Source: Phytophthora sp. 'mugwort' (taxonomy: Eukaryota > Oomycota > Peronosporomycetes > Peronosporales > Peronosporaceae). From it: a stretch of DNA of 64,000 nt. This document shows positions 10,042 to 19,596 of the stretch, piece after piece. The notes beneath the pieces are model-generated. The model did no database searches. It was not told where the DNA came from and was given only the letters and a program-made list of their open reading frames with translations. The position numbers were made by a program, and so were the translations under genes. The first letter of the stretch is position 1, and each line of letters starts with the position of its first letter. The stretch lies in contig JAUCEF010000013.1 of the NCBI GenBank assembly GCA_033558025.1, positions 2,659,001-2,723,000 on the forward strand, read 5' to 3'.

Positions 10042-11427
10042 TTGGGCAAATCCCGCTTCAACACCCTCGCAGTTGGCGATTTGATGCACATTCGCAATTT
10101 TGCCTCCATCAGTTGCTGTTACCGACACATGAGCTCGTTCCGACTCCGCATCGCTAATGCGCGCCAAATTGTACAGGTTTGCGCGCATGGCGAGCCTTTT
10201 AAGGCCGGCGTGGCCCAGAAAGAGCTGGCTGTGCTTGAGGGCGCATCGTTGATCGTGGACCAGGATGGCAAAATCGCAACCGTTGGCCCCGCTGCTGCAG
10301 TGGAGAAGTGGCTGAGCGCGCAGCCGCAGCCCGTGAGTTTCGAGAAGGACGTGGATGCCCGTGATATGGTGGTGCTTCCAGGGTTCGTGGACGCGCATAC
10401 GCATCCGGTATGGAGCGGTAACCGCGTCAACGAGTTTGCCATGAAGCTAGCTGGCGCCACGTACATGGAGGTTCACGAGAGCGGCGGTGGCATCAACAAC
10501 ACAGTACGCCACACCAAGAAGAGCTCGGAAGCCGAGCTATCGGAACTGCTGTGCGCTCGACTAGACCGCATGTTGCGCTGCGGCACCACGCTGATCGAGG
10601 CCAAGAGCGGCTACGGCCTGGAGACTGACACGGAGCTCAAGATGCTGCGTGTGCTGCATGCTGCATCGACGGGTGACAATGCACACCCTGTGGAAATCGT
10701 GTCCAACTACTTGGGTGGTCATTCGGTTCCTGATGGAATGACGGCGGCTGAGGCTACGAAAGATATTGTGAACAAGCAGATCCCGGCAGTTGTGCAGGCC
10801 AAAAAGGACGGTTCTATCTCTCCCGAATTTATCGATGTGTTCTGTGAGAAGGGCGTTTTTGAGTACGACGACAGTCACCGCATTCTGGAGGCTGGCAAGA
10901 AAGCTGGACTGGAGATTAACTTCCATGGAGACGAGATGCACCCCATGCAGTCTGGTACCATGGCCTCTTCTCTAGACGCTCGTGCCATCTCGCACTGCGA
11001 GATGCTGACTGCTGAAGATCTTCAGGCCATGGCTTCTCACAAGCCGGAGCCTGTATTCGCCGTGTTGCTGCCTACTACCAAATTCATTCTGAAACTGCCC
11101 AGCCCGCCGGCACGTGACATGATCGCCGCTGGTGTCCCGGTTGCCCTTGGCAGCGACTACAACCCGAACGCTCACTGCCTCTCTATGCCTCTGACCATGA
11201 ACATGGCATGTGTACAGTTTGAAATGACCATGAAGGAGGCTCTTGTAGGCGCTACTATTAATGCCGCTGCCTCCATCAACCGCTCGGCTACTCACGGCAG
11301 TCTGGAGGTCGGCAAGCAGGGCGACTTGGTGCTGATGCGTGGGACGCAGTGGGAACAGATCATCTACGAAATGGGCGACCCTCCCATCGAGCACGTGGTG
11401 AAGAAAGGAATTTTCTGCACCGACTGA
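10042..11427 (+). CDS. hutI: Imidazolonepropionase (HutI/AMDHD1)
   Basis: Single-exon gene of 461 codons for the enzyme that opens 4-imidazolone-5-propionate to N-formimino-L-glutamate, the third step of histidine breakdown. Visible motifs are VDAHTHPVWSG (HxH metal site), the substrate loop SGGGINNTVRHTKK, EAKSGYGLETDTELKMLRV, NFHGDEMHP, LLPTTKF and ALGSDYNPNAHCLSMP. These follow the animal AMDHD1 type closely. The conserved family start corresponds to the Met at 10129 (SSFRLRIANARQIVQVC, giving 432 residues). The longer frame from 10042 adds about 29 residues; the part from the inner Met (HIRNFASISCCYRH) is basic and free of acids, so it could be a mitochondrial presequence or untranslated leader. 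It is divergent from the HutF-M20 fusion, which consumes its product. Confidence 0.94.
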   Translation: MGKSRFNTLAVGDLMHIRNFASISCCYRHMSSFRLRIANARQIVQVCAHGEPFKAGVAQKELAVLEGASLIVDQDGKIATVGPAAAVEKWLSAQPQPVSFEKDVDARDMVVLPGFVDAHTHPVWSGNRVNEFAMKLAGATYMEVHESGGGINNTVRHTKKSSEAELSELLCARLDRMLRCGTTLIEAKSGYGLETDTELKMLRVLHAASTGDNAHPVEIVSNYLGGHSVPDGMTAAEATKDIVNKQIPAVVQAKKDGSISPEFIDVFCEKGVFEYDDSHRILEAGKKAGLEINFHGDEMHPMQSGTMASSLDARAISHCEMLTAEDLQAMASHKPEPVFAVLLPTTKFILKLPSPPARDMIAAGVPVALGSDYNPNAHCLSMPLTMNMACVQFEMTMKEALVGATINAAASINRSATHGSLEVGKQGDLVLMRGTQWEQIIYEMGDPPIEHVVKKGIFCTD

Positions 11428-11609
11428 ATGTGTTCCGGTCCTAGTGGTATATCCAGCACAACACGTCATTTACAAAGAGCGGATAACTTGTGCTAAACAA
11501 AAGACCATTCCATCCGAAAAAAGTGTTGATTTTCCTCATCGGGTCCATTTTCTAGGAGACACTCGATGCGCTTGGACAGAATGCCTCAGCGCGTTTGTGC
11601 GGCAATGTA

Positions 11610-11624
11610 CCCCCCCCCCCCCCC
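11610..11624. repeat. Poly-C run just past the TFB5 stop
   Basis: Fifteen consecutive C residues lie immediately downstream of the TFB5 stop codon on its strand (a G run in the transcript sense). This is a homopolymer and its exact length may be unreliable. Confidence 0.8.
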
Positions 11625-11625
11625 T

Positions 11626-12044
11626 CTACTGCGTGGGCGGCTGGTACGTGTTCTTCTCATTCCACTCGTCCATCTTCTTCTCGATGAAGGCGATGATCTT
11701 CGGGTCCGGCACAATAAATAGGTGCGTGTCATCCAGATCTTCGATCACAAACCGTTGCTGCACGGCACCACAACACTTTTGTTAACGATCAATCCCCACG
11801 AAATTGAGAATATGCGGTTTGATCAGTCACCTGGACTGCTGTTTCATTAAGATGCAGCAGATACTGCTTCGTTGCCGGGTCGCTGTCAAGAACGCGCATT
11901 AAACTAATTGTTAGAGAGAGAGAGAGACGATTGTAATGGCAATGCAGATAGACACATACGACGACAGCTGAAGGGCGTTATTCGCCTGTGTTACTGCCGC
12001 GCCGCGTACCATTTGACTAGCACGCCCTTGTTCGCGGTCGGCAT
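11626..12044 (-). CDS. TFB5: TFIIH subunit 5 (TFB5/GTF2H5), small three-exon gene
   Basis: Exons 12044-12010, 11882-11831 and 11757-11626 join in frame to 72 residues, the exact size of the family. Exon 1 reads MPTANKGVLVK plus a split Cys codon. Exon 2 continues DPATKQYLLHLNETAVQ. Exon 3 contains RFVIEDLDDTHLFIV and ends IEKKMDEWNEKNTYQPPTQ. Human GTF2H5 and yeast Tfb5 have the same order: a short basic N-terminus, GxLVxCDPxxKQ, then the (I/L)xDLDDTHxF core. TFB5 stabilizes XPB/p52 in TFIIH during nucleotide excision repair. The gene is invisible to simple ORF calling because no exon exceeds 45 codons. All borders are GT/AG. Confidence 0.9.
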
Positions 12045-12067
12045 TGCCCTTTGCAAAGTTGTGAATG

Positions 12068-12137
12068 AATGTGTACCACATTCTAAATAATAAAGTTGTA
12101 CATATTTATGTACAACTTTGTGAATGTGGTACACATT
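12068..12137. repeat. Large perfect hairpin upstream of TFB5
   Basis: Outer arms of 16 bases (12068-12083 with 12122-12137) and inner arms of 13 bases (12092-12104 with 12107-12119) are perfectly complementary, separated by an 8-base bulge on one side and 2 bases on the other, with a 2-base loop. It may be a tiny MITE-like foldback or an RNA hairpin. It starts 24 bases upstream of the TFB5 ATG. Confidence 0.7.
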
Positions 12138-12639
12138 ACAATAGTAATATATTGATGATATTCAACGTAGAATACCGAATAATTCGCGGCAGTAGAGCGT
12201 TGTACTATATTAAATGCGCGTATAAATTATGTGGTATAATTCGTTGGGCGCTTTATTCAATGAGATTTGTGTGCCCACCTGATAATGGAGGGGGTGAACG
12301 TCACATAAAACAAGACCACCAATACAAATCTACAGTGTAAACCAAAAATGTGACAGGGCTAGATGGGCACAGCGACATGTGTCTTATTTAATTGCATCTA
12401 CTGTACTTTCCGCCTATACATAACGGAAATTCCCGAATAATACCCTCTACCCGAATAGTACCCTCTCAGAGTAACTTCACCGTAACTCTAGAGTAACCTT
12501 ACGTAACGTCGCCTGCAGTAGCCACCCCAGCCACCAACCATCTCACCAGAAGCTGCCTCGCTTGTCAAACCTGTTACACCCAACCATTCATGCAGCCTGC
12601 ATTGTCTTTCCATCCCCCAGCGCTTCCTAATTCGACGAA

Positions 12640-13930
12640 ATGTTTACAAGAATCCCGATCAGCATCTGGCACAAGCAGGAGGTCCTTCGGTGGATCAAGG
12701 AAGACGGTGATGGCGTCCCAACCCGAGCCATCAAGCACTTCAGTGCGAGGGGATAGAAGCTAGACGGTGACAGCGTCCGCCGCTGGTGGCGCGACCGTGA
12801 ACATCTGCTAGCTGCTGATCCGGCCAGCAGACGCCGTGCAGGAGGTGGGCGGCGTCCTCTTTCCGGCGCAATGGAGGAGGCGCTCTACGATGAGGCTAGC
12901 AAAGCGGCTCAAAAGGAGAAGGTTACACGTGCGTGGATTGGCCATATGGCCAGGATAATTTTCGCGTGTCAGGAGACCATCAGCGCCAGCCCTCAAGGCT
13001 TCGTGGCCTCCCCACACTGGATCACGGGCTTTATGCGGCGTCATGGGCTGTCCCTGGTGGCGGCGCACCAATCTAACAACGCTCAGTGACGACAAGCTAG
13101 TGGATTGTGCTGTTTCCTATATGACGTTTCTGCAAAGTTCGAAGCCCACCATGGAGCTACACCGAACGCTATTGATGGATGAAACGCCGTTTATTTCGAA
13201 GACGCGCGTAACCAAACCGTGGACATTATTGGCAGTCGCCACGTCGTGGTCCGCTCTACGGGGTTTTCGTCCATATGGATTACGGCGGTACTTGCAGTGA
13301 CAGCAGCGGGCAAAACGCTTCCACCACTTCTGACATGGAAAGGCAAAGCTTTTCTTCCGTTTGACAAGATTGGCGGCGTTTATGTGGCTCACCAACCACG
13401 CGGGTAGGTCGACAAGCTCTTGAAACGCTGGATCGATCTCGCATTCCAGCTGGTTGACACAGGTGAAGGGAAGCACCTCGTTTGGGACTCCATGCGCGCG
13501 CACATCTCCAGAGAGGTGAAGGCTAAGTGTGCTGCTCGGAATGTAAGCATGTGTGTTATTCCTGGGGGTCTGACGCCGTACCTGCAAGCAGGCGACATCG
13601 GCATCTACAAGACGTTCCAGGACCTGCTGTACATGGAGATCAATACGTGGAATAAGGTCGAGTACACGCGGTTCGCCAACCCTCGCATGCCGTCTGTAGG
13701 AGTTGTCTGTGGATGGGTCAAGAAGGCGTGACGTGACACTGACTGTGAAACGGTGGCCAATTCAGTCGCTGCAGCAGGCTTTGCTGACCACTGTGTGGAC
13801 TGGCATGTTGCGCGGCACGACGTGTACGGAGATCGGTTTCGTGAGAGTGGGAGGCCTCAAAGAAAGCCGAGCAAGACGAGGGTGACTTTAACCTCGACGG
13901 GCTTCATGATGACATTGCTCTGATTGACGA
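12640..13930 (+). pseudogene. Broken pogo-like DDE_1 transposase
   Basis: The reading starts at ATG 12640 with an HTH region (KQEVLRWIKEDGDG), is interrupted by a TAG after about 40 codons, and resumes with a CENP-B/pogo-type second HTH (ALYDEASKAAQKEKVTRAW, SPHWITGFMRRHGLS). After a frameshift near 13085 come the catalytic blocks LLMDETPFI (first Asp, about 13180), LLTWKGKAF, LVWDSMRAHI (second Asp, about 13485) and IPGGLTPYLQAGDIGIYK (third Asp, about 13590). A further frame change follows near 13730, with NSVAAAGFADHCVDWH at the C-terminus. At least one stop and three frameshifts make it inactive; all three catalytic acids remain visible. Confidence 0.8.
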
Positions 13931-14068
13931 GTAAGAACGGCAAAAGTACACTGTAATACTGTGTTACCCTTTGTGATCACAAGTAAATACAGTGCAACCC
14001 TTTGTGCTCACGAGTAACTACAAAAAAGTTTTTCTTTTCATGCAATTTTAAAGGTACCAAGTGTGCTT

Positions 14069-14141
14069 GGACACGTAGCTCAGATGGTAAGAGCACCGTG
14101 CTTTATGCGGATGGACGCGGGTTCGATCCCCACCGTGTCTA
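14069..14141 (+). tRNA. tRNA-like sequence or SINE head inside the pogo element (probably not a functional tRNA)
   Basis: The sequence folds as a cloverleaf: a 7-pair acceptor (GGACACG with CGTGTCT, one G-U), a D arm GCTC/GAGC and a T arm around GGTTCGATCCC with one mismatch. It carries good pol III A-box (TAGCTCAGATGG) and B-box signals and a T run just downstream. The anticodon arm is weak, with about four pairs, and no normal U33-anticodon placement is found, so no amino acid is assigned. A tRNA-derived SINE head or pseudogene is more likely than an active tRNA. Confidence 0.5.
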
Positions 14142-14265
14142 CAATTTTTACTCTTTAAATACGATTTTAATTACTATCTTTTAGGCGCTAATTCGTGTAA
14201 CCCTTTGTGAGCAGGTGGGGGTACAATTAAATAGTACCCGGGGTATTATTCGGGAATTTCCGTTA

Positions 14266-16130
14266 TTTGCCAATATTGGTTTGGGAAATTACCTAACGGA
14301 AATGTTTGATTATAATCTATACCTTTGCCAAGGCTACATGGCAACAACGGTGTTCAATGTGGTGTCAAGTAACTGAAGTAACAGAAAATTTAGAAAATAA
14401 AACCAGCTATTTATAAAAACAAAATTCAAGTGGCCACAATGAAGGTGAAGCGGAGAACGAATGACAGCGAGGGTTCGCGCGCATTCGAGAGCTACGCTAA
14501 CCCTTCGGCGCGAAGCTTAGCGAGACAGGTTTCAGTTCATTATCGAACTTGCTCCTCAAGCCCCATGCCGACGGAGCCCAAGCACACCCTCGCTGCCCGC
14601 ACACGTGTATTGGACGCGTTTCACCAGGGAGAGGACTGGACGCCATCCCTCCCACTACCGCAAGGCGGATCGTCGAGCGCGGAAACCCAGAGGTGAAGCA
14701 GCGATGAGGCACCCGCGCATCCAACGTGAAGTGTACTGCGGAGATACAAGAGGCATTAGAAGGCTAACTCGAAGAGCATTGTCTGTACACACTCGCACAG
14801 ATGAAGGATATGGTTTGGCTTGATTTTGGGTTGTCTATCAGCACATCTCTGATCAGCCAGAAGCTGGCCGGTACGCTGTATGCGCTCAAACAGGTAAGAA
14901 TCGCATGTATATTTCAGGTTCTCTTAGCCCCCTACGGTCAGATGACGGAGCGTCGAATGTGACTGCTAGAGAACGCAGCTGATAGTTCAATAAAGTGTAT
15001 GGATCTGCGGCTCGCTAACACGATGGCATTGCATTGTGCCCACACTGTTGCCGCGGCAAAACGCGGTCGATGAAGTATGGTACCTAATCCGTTTGGTGTT
15101 CATCGCTACCACTTTGCTGCGAAGGAATTTGCTTTTAAGAAATAATTTTGCTAAAACAAAATAAGGTTTTTACTTTGAATTGTGGTGGTGCCATCTAGCC
15201 TTGGCAAATGTGTAGTCTTCTAATTTAGAAGCGGGAACTTCGGGATATTGGACACTATTTGAAGACAGGCTTTTATCCATCTTCAGAATAATTGTACTTT
15301 TGTCCAAGCGTTCAACATATTCCTGGAGGTTAAAGGCCTCCTCTAAATCATCTTCTTCATTCCGGAGCCCCACTCCACCAAACCTTGCCCCCGTTCACGT
15401 CGTATCGGGGGATACGATATCGTTCATACTTGTTGAGAGCTAATTTTGATTGGTTAAAAATGTAGCCAATAGAAAGCTTCACACATCTTATTTTATAGGG
15501 GCTCTTAATAGGTACCATATACCTTGCCGAGGGATGTTAATTGCGAATCTGCCATTCAGCACACATTGTCAGATAACCTCGCAGTAGGAATCTAGTTGAT
15601 CACGGCGGACTGGTCAGACCCACGAACCTACACTCGCTGCACCCACCCACACCACTTCGACTGGGGGCGGACCCTGGTTACCGGACTTAGTGTATGACAT
15701 TTGATCGCTCTCATTCCAACGGGAGATGTGACGGGGGTTACACGCACCCGGGCCAGGGGAAGCGTAGCTTCTAGCCGAGACAGACGCCCTGCGTCTCTGT
15801 CTTCTTGTCGCACCTGGAAAGCCTGGTTTTTCAATAGTCCGTTGGACAGGGTCCCGACGACTTCCGAACTTTCTAGGTTAGATTTTGACTGAGTCTATTT
15901 TTCACGCTCCTATGTTCCTACTTATTGTAAACTGCCTAATTAATGCATCCCTAAGCCACCAGCTTCTCAATGGGTGGCTCTCAAGCCATGTCTCTTTCCT
16001 AAGTGCGATTCGTACGTAAAGGTGTCTCTCACCTAGGTACAATTCGTACTTAACTGTGTGTACGTAGTGGTGCGTCTTCTCTCCTAGATACGATCCGTAC
16101 TTGTGTGTGGGCGTCCCATATTGTGTGGTC
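14266..16130. other. Gene-free repeat-derived stretch
   Basis: No convincing gene is seen. It contains a 20-base inverted repeat (14324-14343 with 15189-15208, one mismatch), an 11-base perfect inverted pair TATGGTACCTA/TAGGTACCATA (15076-15086 and 15509-15519), and a degenerate triple repeat with a C(G/A)AT(T/C)CGTAC core (about 15998-16105). A minus-strand frame of 67 codons at 15170-15373 has a protein-like composition (EEDDLEEAFNLQEYVERL) but matches no family I recognise. These are probably decayed mobile elements. Confidence 0.5.
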
Positions 16131-16380
16131 ACACCAACTGGTCATGGGCCATCCATCAGGAACACGCCCCGTTACAGTAGATGGCTCATCGCAGATAAGG
16201 GGTAAGACACTCCACACATCCCGATCTTCCGCGCATGGCATTTCGTCTTCACATCTTGGAGATGTGGGCTCGCATCGAGTCCCACACAAGGAAAAATGCG
16301 TCGTGTCAACCAACGGGAATTGCAGATCGATCCACCACTTGATCCTGGCGGGACAAGAAAACCGGCCACTATTAACGACC
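16130..16380 (-). pseudogene. Fragment of a pogo-like transposase
   Basis: On the minus strand the pieces KWWIDLQFPLVDTTHF and, in another frame, KCHARKIGMC line up with the pogo transposase at 13420-13560 (RWIDLAFQLVDTGEGKHLVWDS, KCAARNVSMC). Only the second-Asp block remains and it is frameshifted. Confidence 0.65.
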
Positions 16381-16939
16381 TTTTTTTTAGTTATATTGGG
16401 CATGCACCTTTGTGTGGAAGGACTTCTGCGGCAGACGGGTCAAGTTCAACAATTTCGAGTTTCACGTGATTTACCACACAGTTGTGTTCATCGGGTTGTA
16501 TTTTAAAGCAATACGAATCCAAGTCATCGTAAGAATCGATCACGCCAACATCTACGACGAGGAGGTCATTCTCCTCGAGCAGCGTGACAACGTCTTCATC
16601 ACACCAGCTTCTTGTGGTGCTTACGACTCTCCTCCGGCAACCGCATCGAGTTCAATGAAGCCAGCTTTGCGAATTCATTGCGAATTGTGGATGCAGGCAT
16701 GCCGTCCCACACAGCTTTTATTCATCGCGCCATCACAATACGATCTGGTGCCTGCATTTTGCATGGCTGATCGGGAACTCTTGCACGCAGCTGATCGTGG
16801 ATGGAGCCTACCCATTTACGCCGTATTCGGTCCTTAAGAGGTTTCATCCATGCTATATCGGCGGGCTGACAAACCGGTGTACAGCCCGGGCGGCACTCGT
16901 TCGAGAATTACATTCAGACTGTTTGCATATGCGGCGACT

Positions 16940-18006
16940 TCAGCAGTCCAATAACAACTGAAGTCGTCCAACGAAGCAACACGGGACTGCTTGCGTCGGC
17001 ACGTTCAGCAAAGTAATGCTCGAGGAATCGTAGCACCAAATCGTTATTGAACCACCCTCTTGTGTTGCCGTAGATCGGCATCGCTGTTTCGTTCTGCAGC
17101 GGCTCGATTTGCTTCCAGATACCGACGCCAAATCCTTGGTGGTCGCGAATATCCACGAGTGCAGTCTCTGGACGGTTGTCTTGTAGCACTTGTAGACGAG
17201 CATCGGAGGGTATTTGCCACCTTCCGAGTCGCCCAACAGCATTGCTGTCAGGCGCTGTTTCTCCTTGTTGCCCATACCCAAATCGTTTTATCGCCTCGGC
17301 GATTGAGTTTTTTTTTTTTGGCAGATACTCGTACAGGACCGCGGTCTGGTCCTCGCTATAGACCTTTGTCACACCGAACTCCGCCATTTTCGCTGAAATC
17401 TTCATCGCAAAATCTGCTGCGATTCGCTCTGACTCAGCCGGTGCAATTTGCCCTTGGCACGTACGACAGTGCATGGAGAGGCGATGGCGGCTACGAAACA
17501 GTCGCTCCACGTAGTGCTAGCTTCAAAATGGAGAACCCGGTACACTGTGGCAACATCCAAGGCTTGGAGCTGAAACATGACGGTAGAAATGGGTATTCCT
17601 TTATTTCTAAGGTCGTTTACCCAGCTAGCAAACCAACAAACACAAGATAATTAGCGTCGGTGCAACAATAGCGAGCAAAAGTGCACATTTACTGAGCTAT
17701 ATCTTCTCAGCGTCTGTGGGAAGGGATGGTAACCCCGTCAGTGCGATTCTTTTGCTTGACACCATTCTTAGCTGTTCTGCAGGCCTCCTCGAGCTCTGCA
17801 TGCTGCTTGGTCCAATCGTGTATTTGATTGCGACTCGTTTTCTGCTTTCCCGGTGCAATGTGGCTGAAGAAGTGCTCCAGCGTCGACGCTATCCCCTGGT
17901 TGCGGTACCAATTGATGGCCTCTAGCTTCTTGTAGTTCGAAACAGCGGTGTGGTAGTGCTTGAGCGTTCCTTCCAGGTCCATAGACGCGTGTTCTCCCTT
18001 CGGCAT
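16940..18006 (-). pseudogene. Second pogo-like DDE transposase remnant
   Basis: The ATG at 18006 starts an N-terminal HTH domain (KKLEAINWYRNQGIASTLEHFF, SRNQIHDWTKQHAELEEAC). After a gap come WVNDLRNKGIPISTVMFQ and then the catalytic start VTKVYSEDQTAVLYEYLPKK (first Asp). The following blocks KEKQRLTAMLLGDSEGGKYP and GFGVGIWKQIEPLQ lie in two different frames. The order and motifs are those of oomycete pogo/DDE_1 transposases. Frameshifts, including one near a T run at about 17310, show decay. No clear terminal repeats were found. Confidence 0.7.
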
Positions 18007-18250
18007 CTTTCGACTTGTGAGAGCCGTAAAATGCTCCCGCTACTTAACCCATTATAACAAAACAAAGAAGCTACGGTATGTGCTGGAGAAATGGCACGCT
18101 CTGATTGGTTGCCCATTATAAATAAAGACTCATTTATAACTATAAAAAAGGTCGGTACAAAGAGGTTTTACTTTTTCTTTTAGTGACTGTTTGACGGACT
18201 CTTAATAAGGACGAGTCTTTTAATCGGACATTTCCGCTAGATAACGCCAC

Positions 18251-19596
18251 ATGGCGCAAAACTTGGTCAGGACTGGGACGGGACAATCTCTTGTTTCTTC
18301 CGTCTCTTCGTCTTTACGTACCGGCGCTGGCAGACTAAGAGAAATGCGTTTACGTAGCAGTGGACCTATACACGGCAATACCTGCCTCGAGAAGAAGGCC
18401 GTGGTCGAGAAGCTCGAGGCGAAGCGTCCACCGTCTCCGCTACGGCCGGCTCGTCGTCACAGCAATAAGACGGACAATGACACTGCCTATACGAAGCGAG
18501 AGAAGGTAGAAAACGGTGAAGGAGGAGCTCCAGTGACCCCTAGGAAAAGGGCAAAGAAGGCCGCTGCCAAGAAAGAGCGAGTCCCTCGTAAAGAGCCCGA
18601 CGGTTGGAAGGAGATCCTGCATGGGATCGAGGAGATGCGGGTCAAGAGGGACGCCGAGGTTGACAAATACGGATGCGAGGTGCGTACGTGGATGCTCACA
18701 GGGTAGCTTAACGTACAGGGGCTGAAGTGTAAGCGGTGTTTTTTTTTTTCAGGTGTTCTTTAACAGTAGCTTCCCATCTCAAGTGTGCCGCTTCCACGTG
18801 CTCATCGCTGCCATGATGAGCAGCCAGACCAAAGATCCCGTGAATGCAGCAGCAATGAACCGTCTTATCGAACATGGTATGGCGCTAGACATCGTAACGT
18901 TGACGCTGGCTAGGATATTAGGGATTGATGTTTCGTATGCATTTGTAGGATTGACTGCAAAGTCGATGCTCGAGATCGACCAGGAGGAGCTTGCACAGCT
19001 GATCCGGCCCGTGGGCTTTTTCAACCACAAAGCAAAGTACATTAAGCTGACTGCGTCTATTTTGACGAAGCAGGCCGAGGCAGAGGGTAAAGATGTTGTT
19101 GACATTCCCAACACATATGAAGGGCTCATCGCGCTGCCTGGAGTCGGACCGAAAATGGCGACGCTTGTGATGAACTGCGCATGGCATACGTAAGTTCACT
19201 AACCCTTACGTTGCGTTGCCTTCCTATCATGTTTATTTTCTAACGGGATGGCGTTGTGCACAGCACTGTGGGAATTTGCGTGGATACACATGTGCACCGC
19301 ATCTCGAATCGCCTCAACTGGGTGAAGACGTGGAACAAAAACAATCCTAAGTCGCAGGACCCGGAGAAGACTCGAGCGGTAAGATACAGGTATATCGTTG
19401 CACAATGGAGTAATAGGGATCTGACATTTGGAATTGAATGTAGGAGCTCGAGGACTGGCTGCCGAAGGAACACTGGGGTCCTATTAACCCACTGCTTGTC
19501 GGCTTTGGACAGACCATTTGTCTTCCACGCGGACCCAAATGCAGTGAATGCAAGATTCGGGAGATTTGTCCGTCGGCAAAGAGTTCTGCAATATGA
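18251..19596 (+). CDS. NTH1: Endonuclease III homolog (NTH1), base-excision-repair DNA glycosylase/AP lyase
   Basis: Exons 18251-18679, 18753-18876, 18949-19189, 19264-19378 and 19444-19596 give 353 residues. NTH1 removes oxidized pyrimidines and nicks abasic sites. The lysine nucleophile lies in MMSSQTKD, the helix-hairpin-helix in LPGVGPKMA, and the catalytic Asp in VDTHVHRI. The C-terminal iron-sulfur loop [17 protein letters not shown] has the exact C-x6-C-x2-C-x5-C spacing. The basic, Lys/Arg/Ser-rich N-terminus (about 130 residues) may target nucleus or mitochondria. The third exon join restores IEHGLTAKSM, the family pattern; that 72-base intron is in frame and stop-free, so a retained form would also translate. 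The gene is isolated between transposon remnants and the phosphatase gene. Confidence 0.93.

Larger units (their letters stand above)
12423..14263 (+). mobile_element. Pogo-like (Tc1/mariner superfamily) DNA transposon with TIRs and TA duplication
   Basis: The ends are inverted copies: ACGGAAATTCCCGAATAATA at the left (from 12423) and its reverse complement at the right (ending 14263). TA flanks both sides (12421-12422 and 14264-14265), the target duplication typical of this superfamily. The motif CCCGAATA(A/G)TACC recurs just inside the ends. The 1,841-base element holds a broken DDE transposase on the plus strand and, near its right end, a tRNA-like sequence. Confidence 0.85.

Noticed and set aside
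10042..10128. The first ATG of HutI as certain start
   Set aside because: Family alignment supports the Met at 10129 equally or better. The longer frame is kept with a note, not claimed as proven.
8614..11469. Many long antisense frames opposite the HutF-M20 and HutI genes (for example 9064-9711 plus, 10561-10941 minus)
   Set aside because: They are shadows of GC-rich coding sequence. They show no family motifs, while the opposite strand does.
14069..14141. A functional tRNA gene
   Set aside because: The anticodon stem is weak and no normal U33-anticodon arrangement fits, so it is listed only as tRNA-like.
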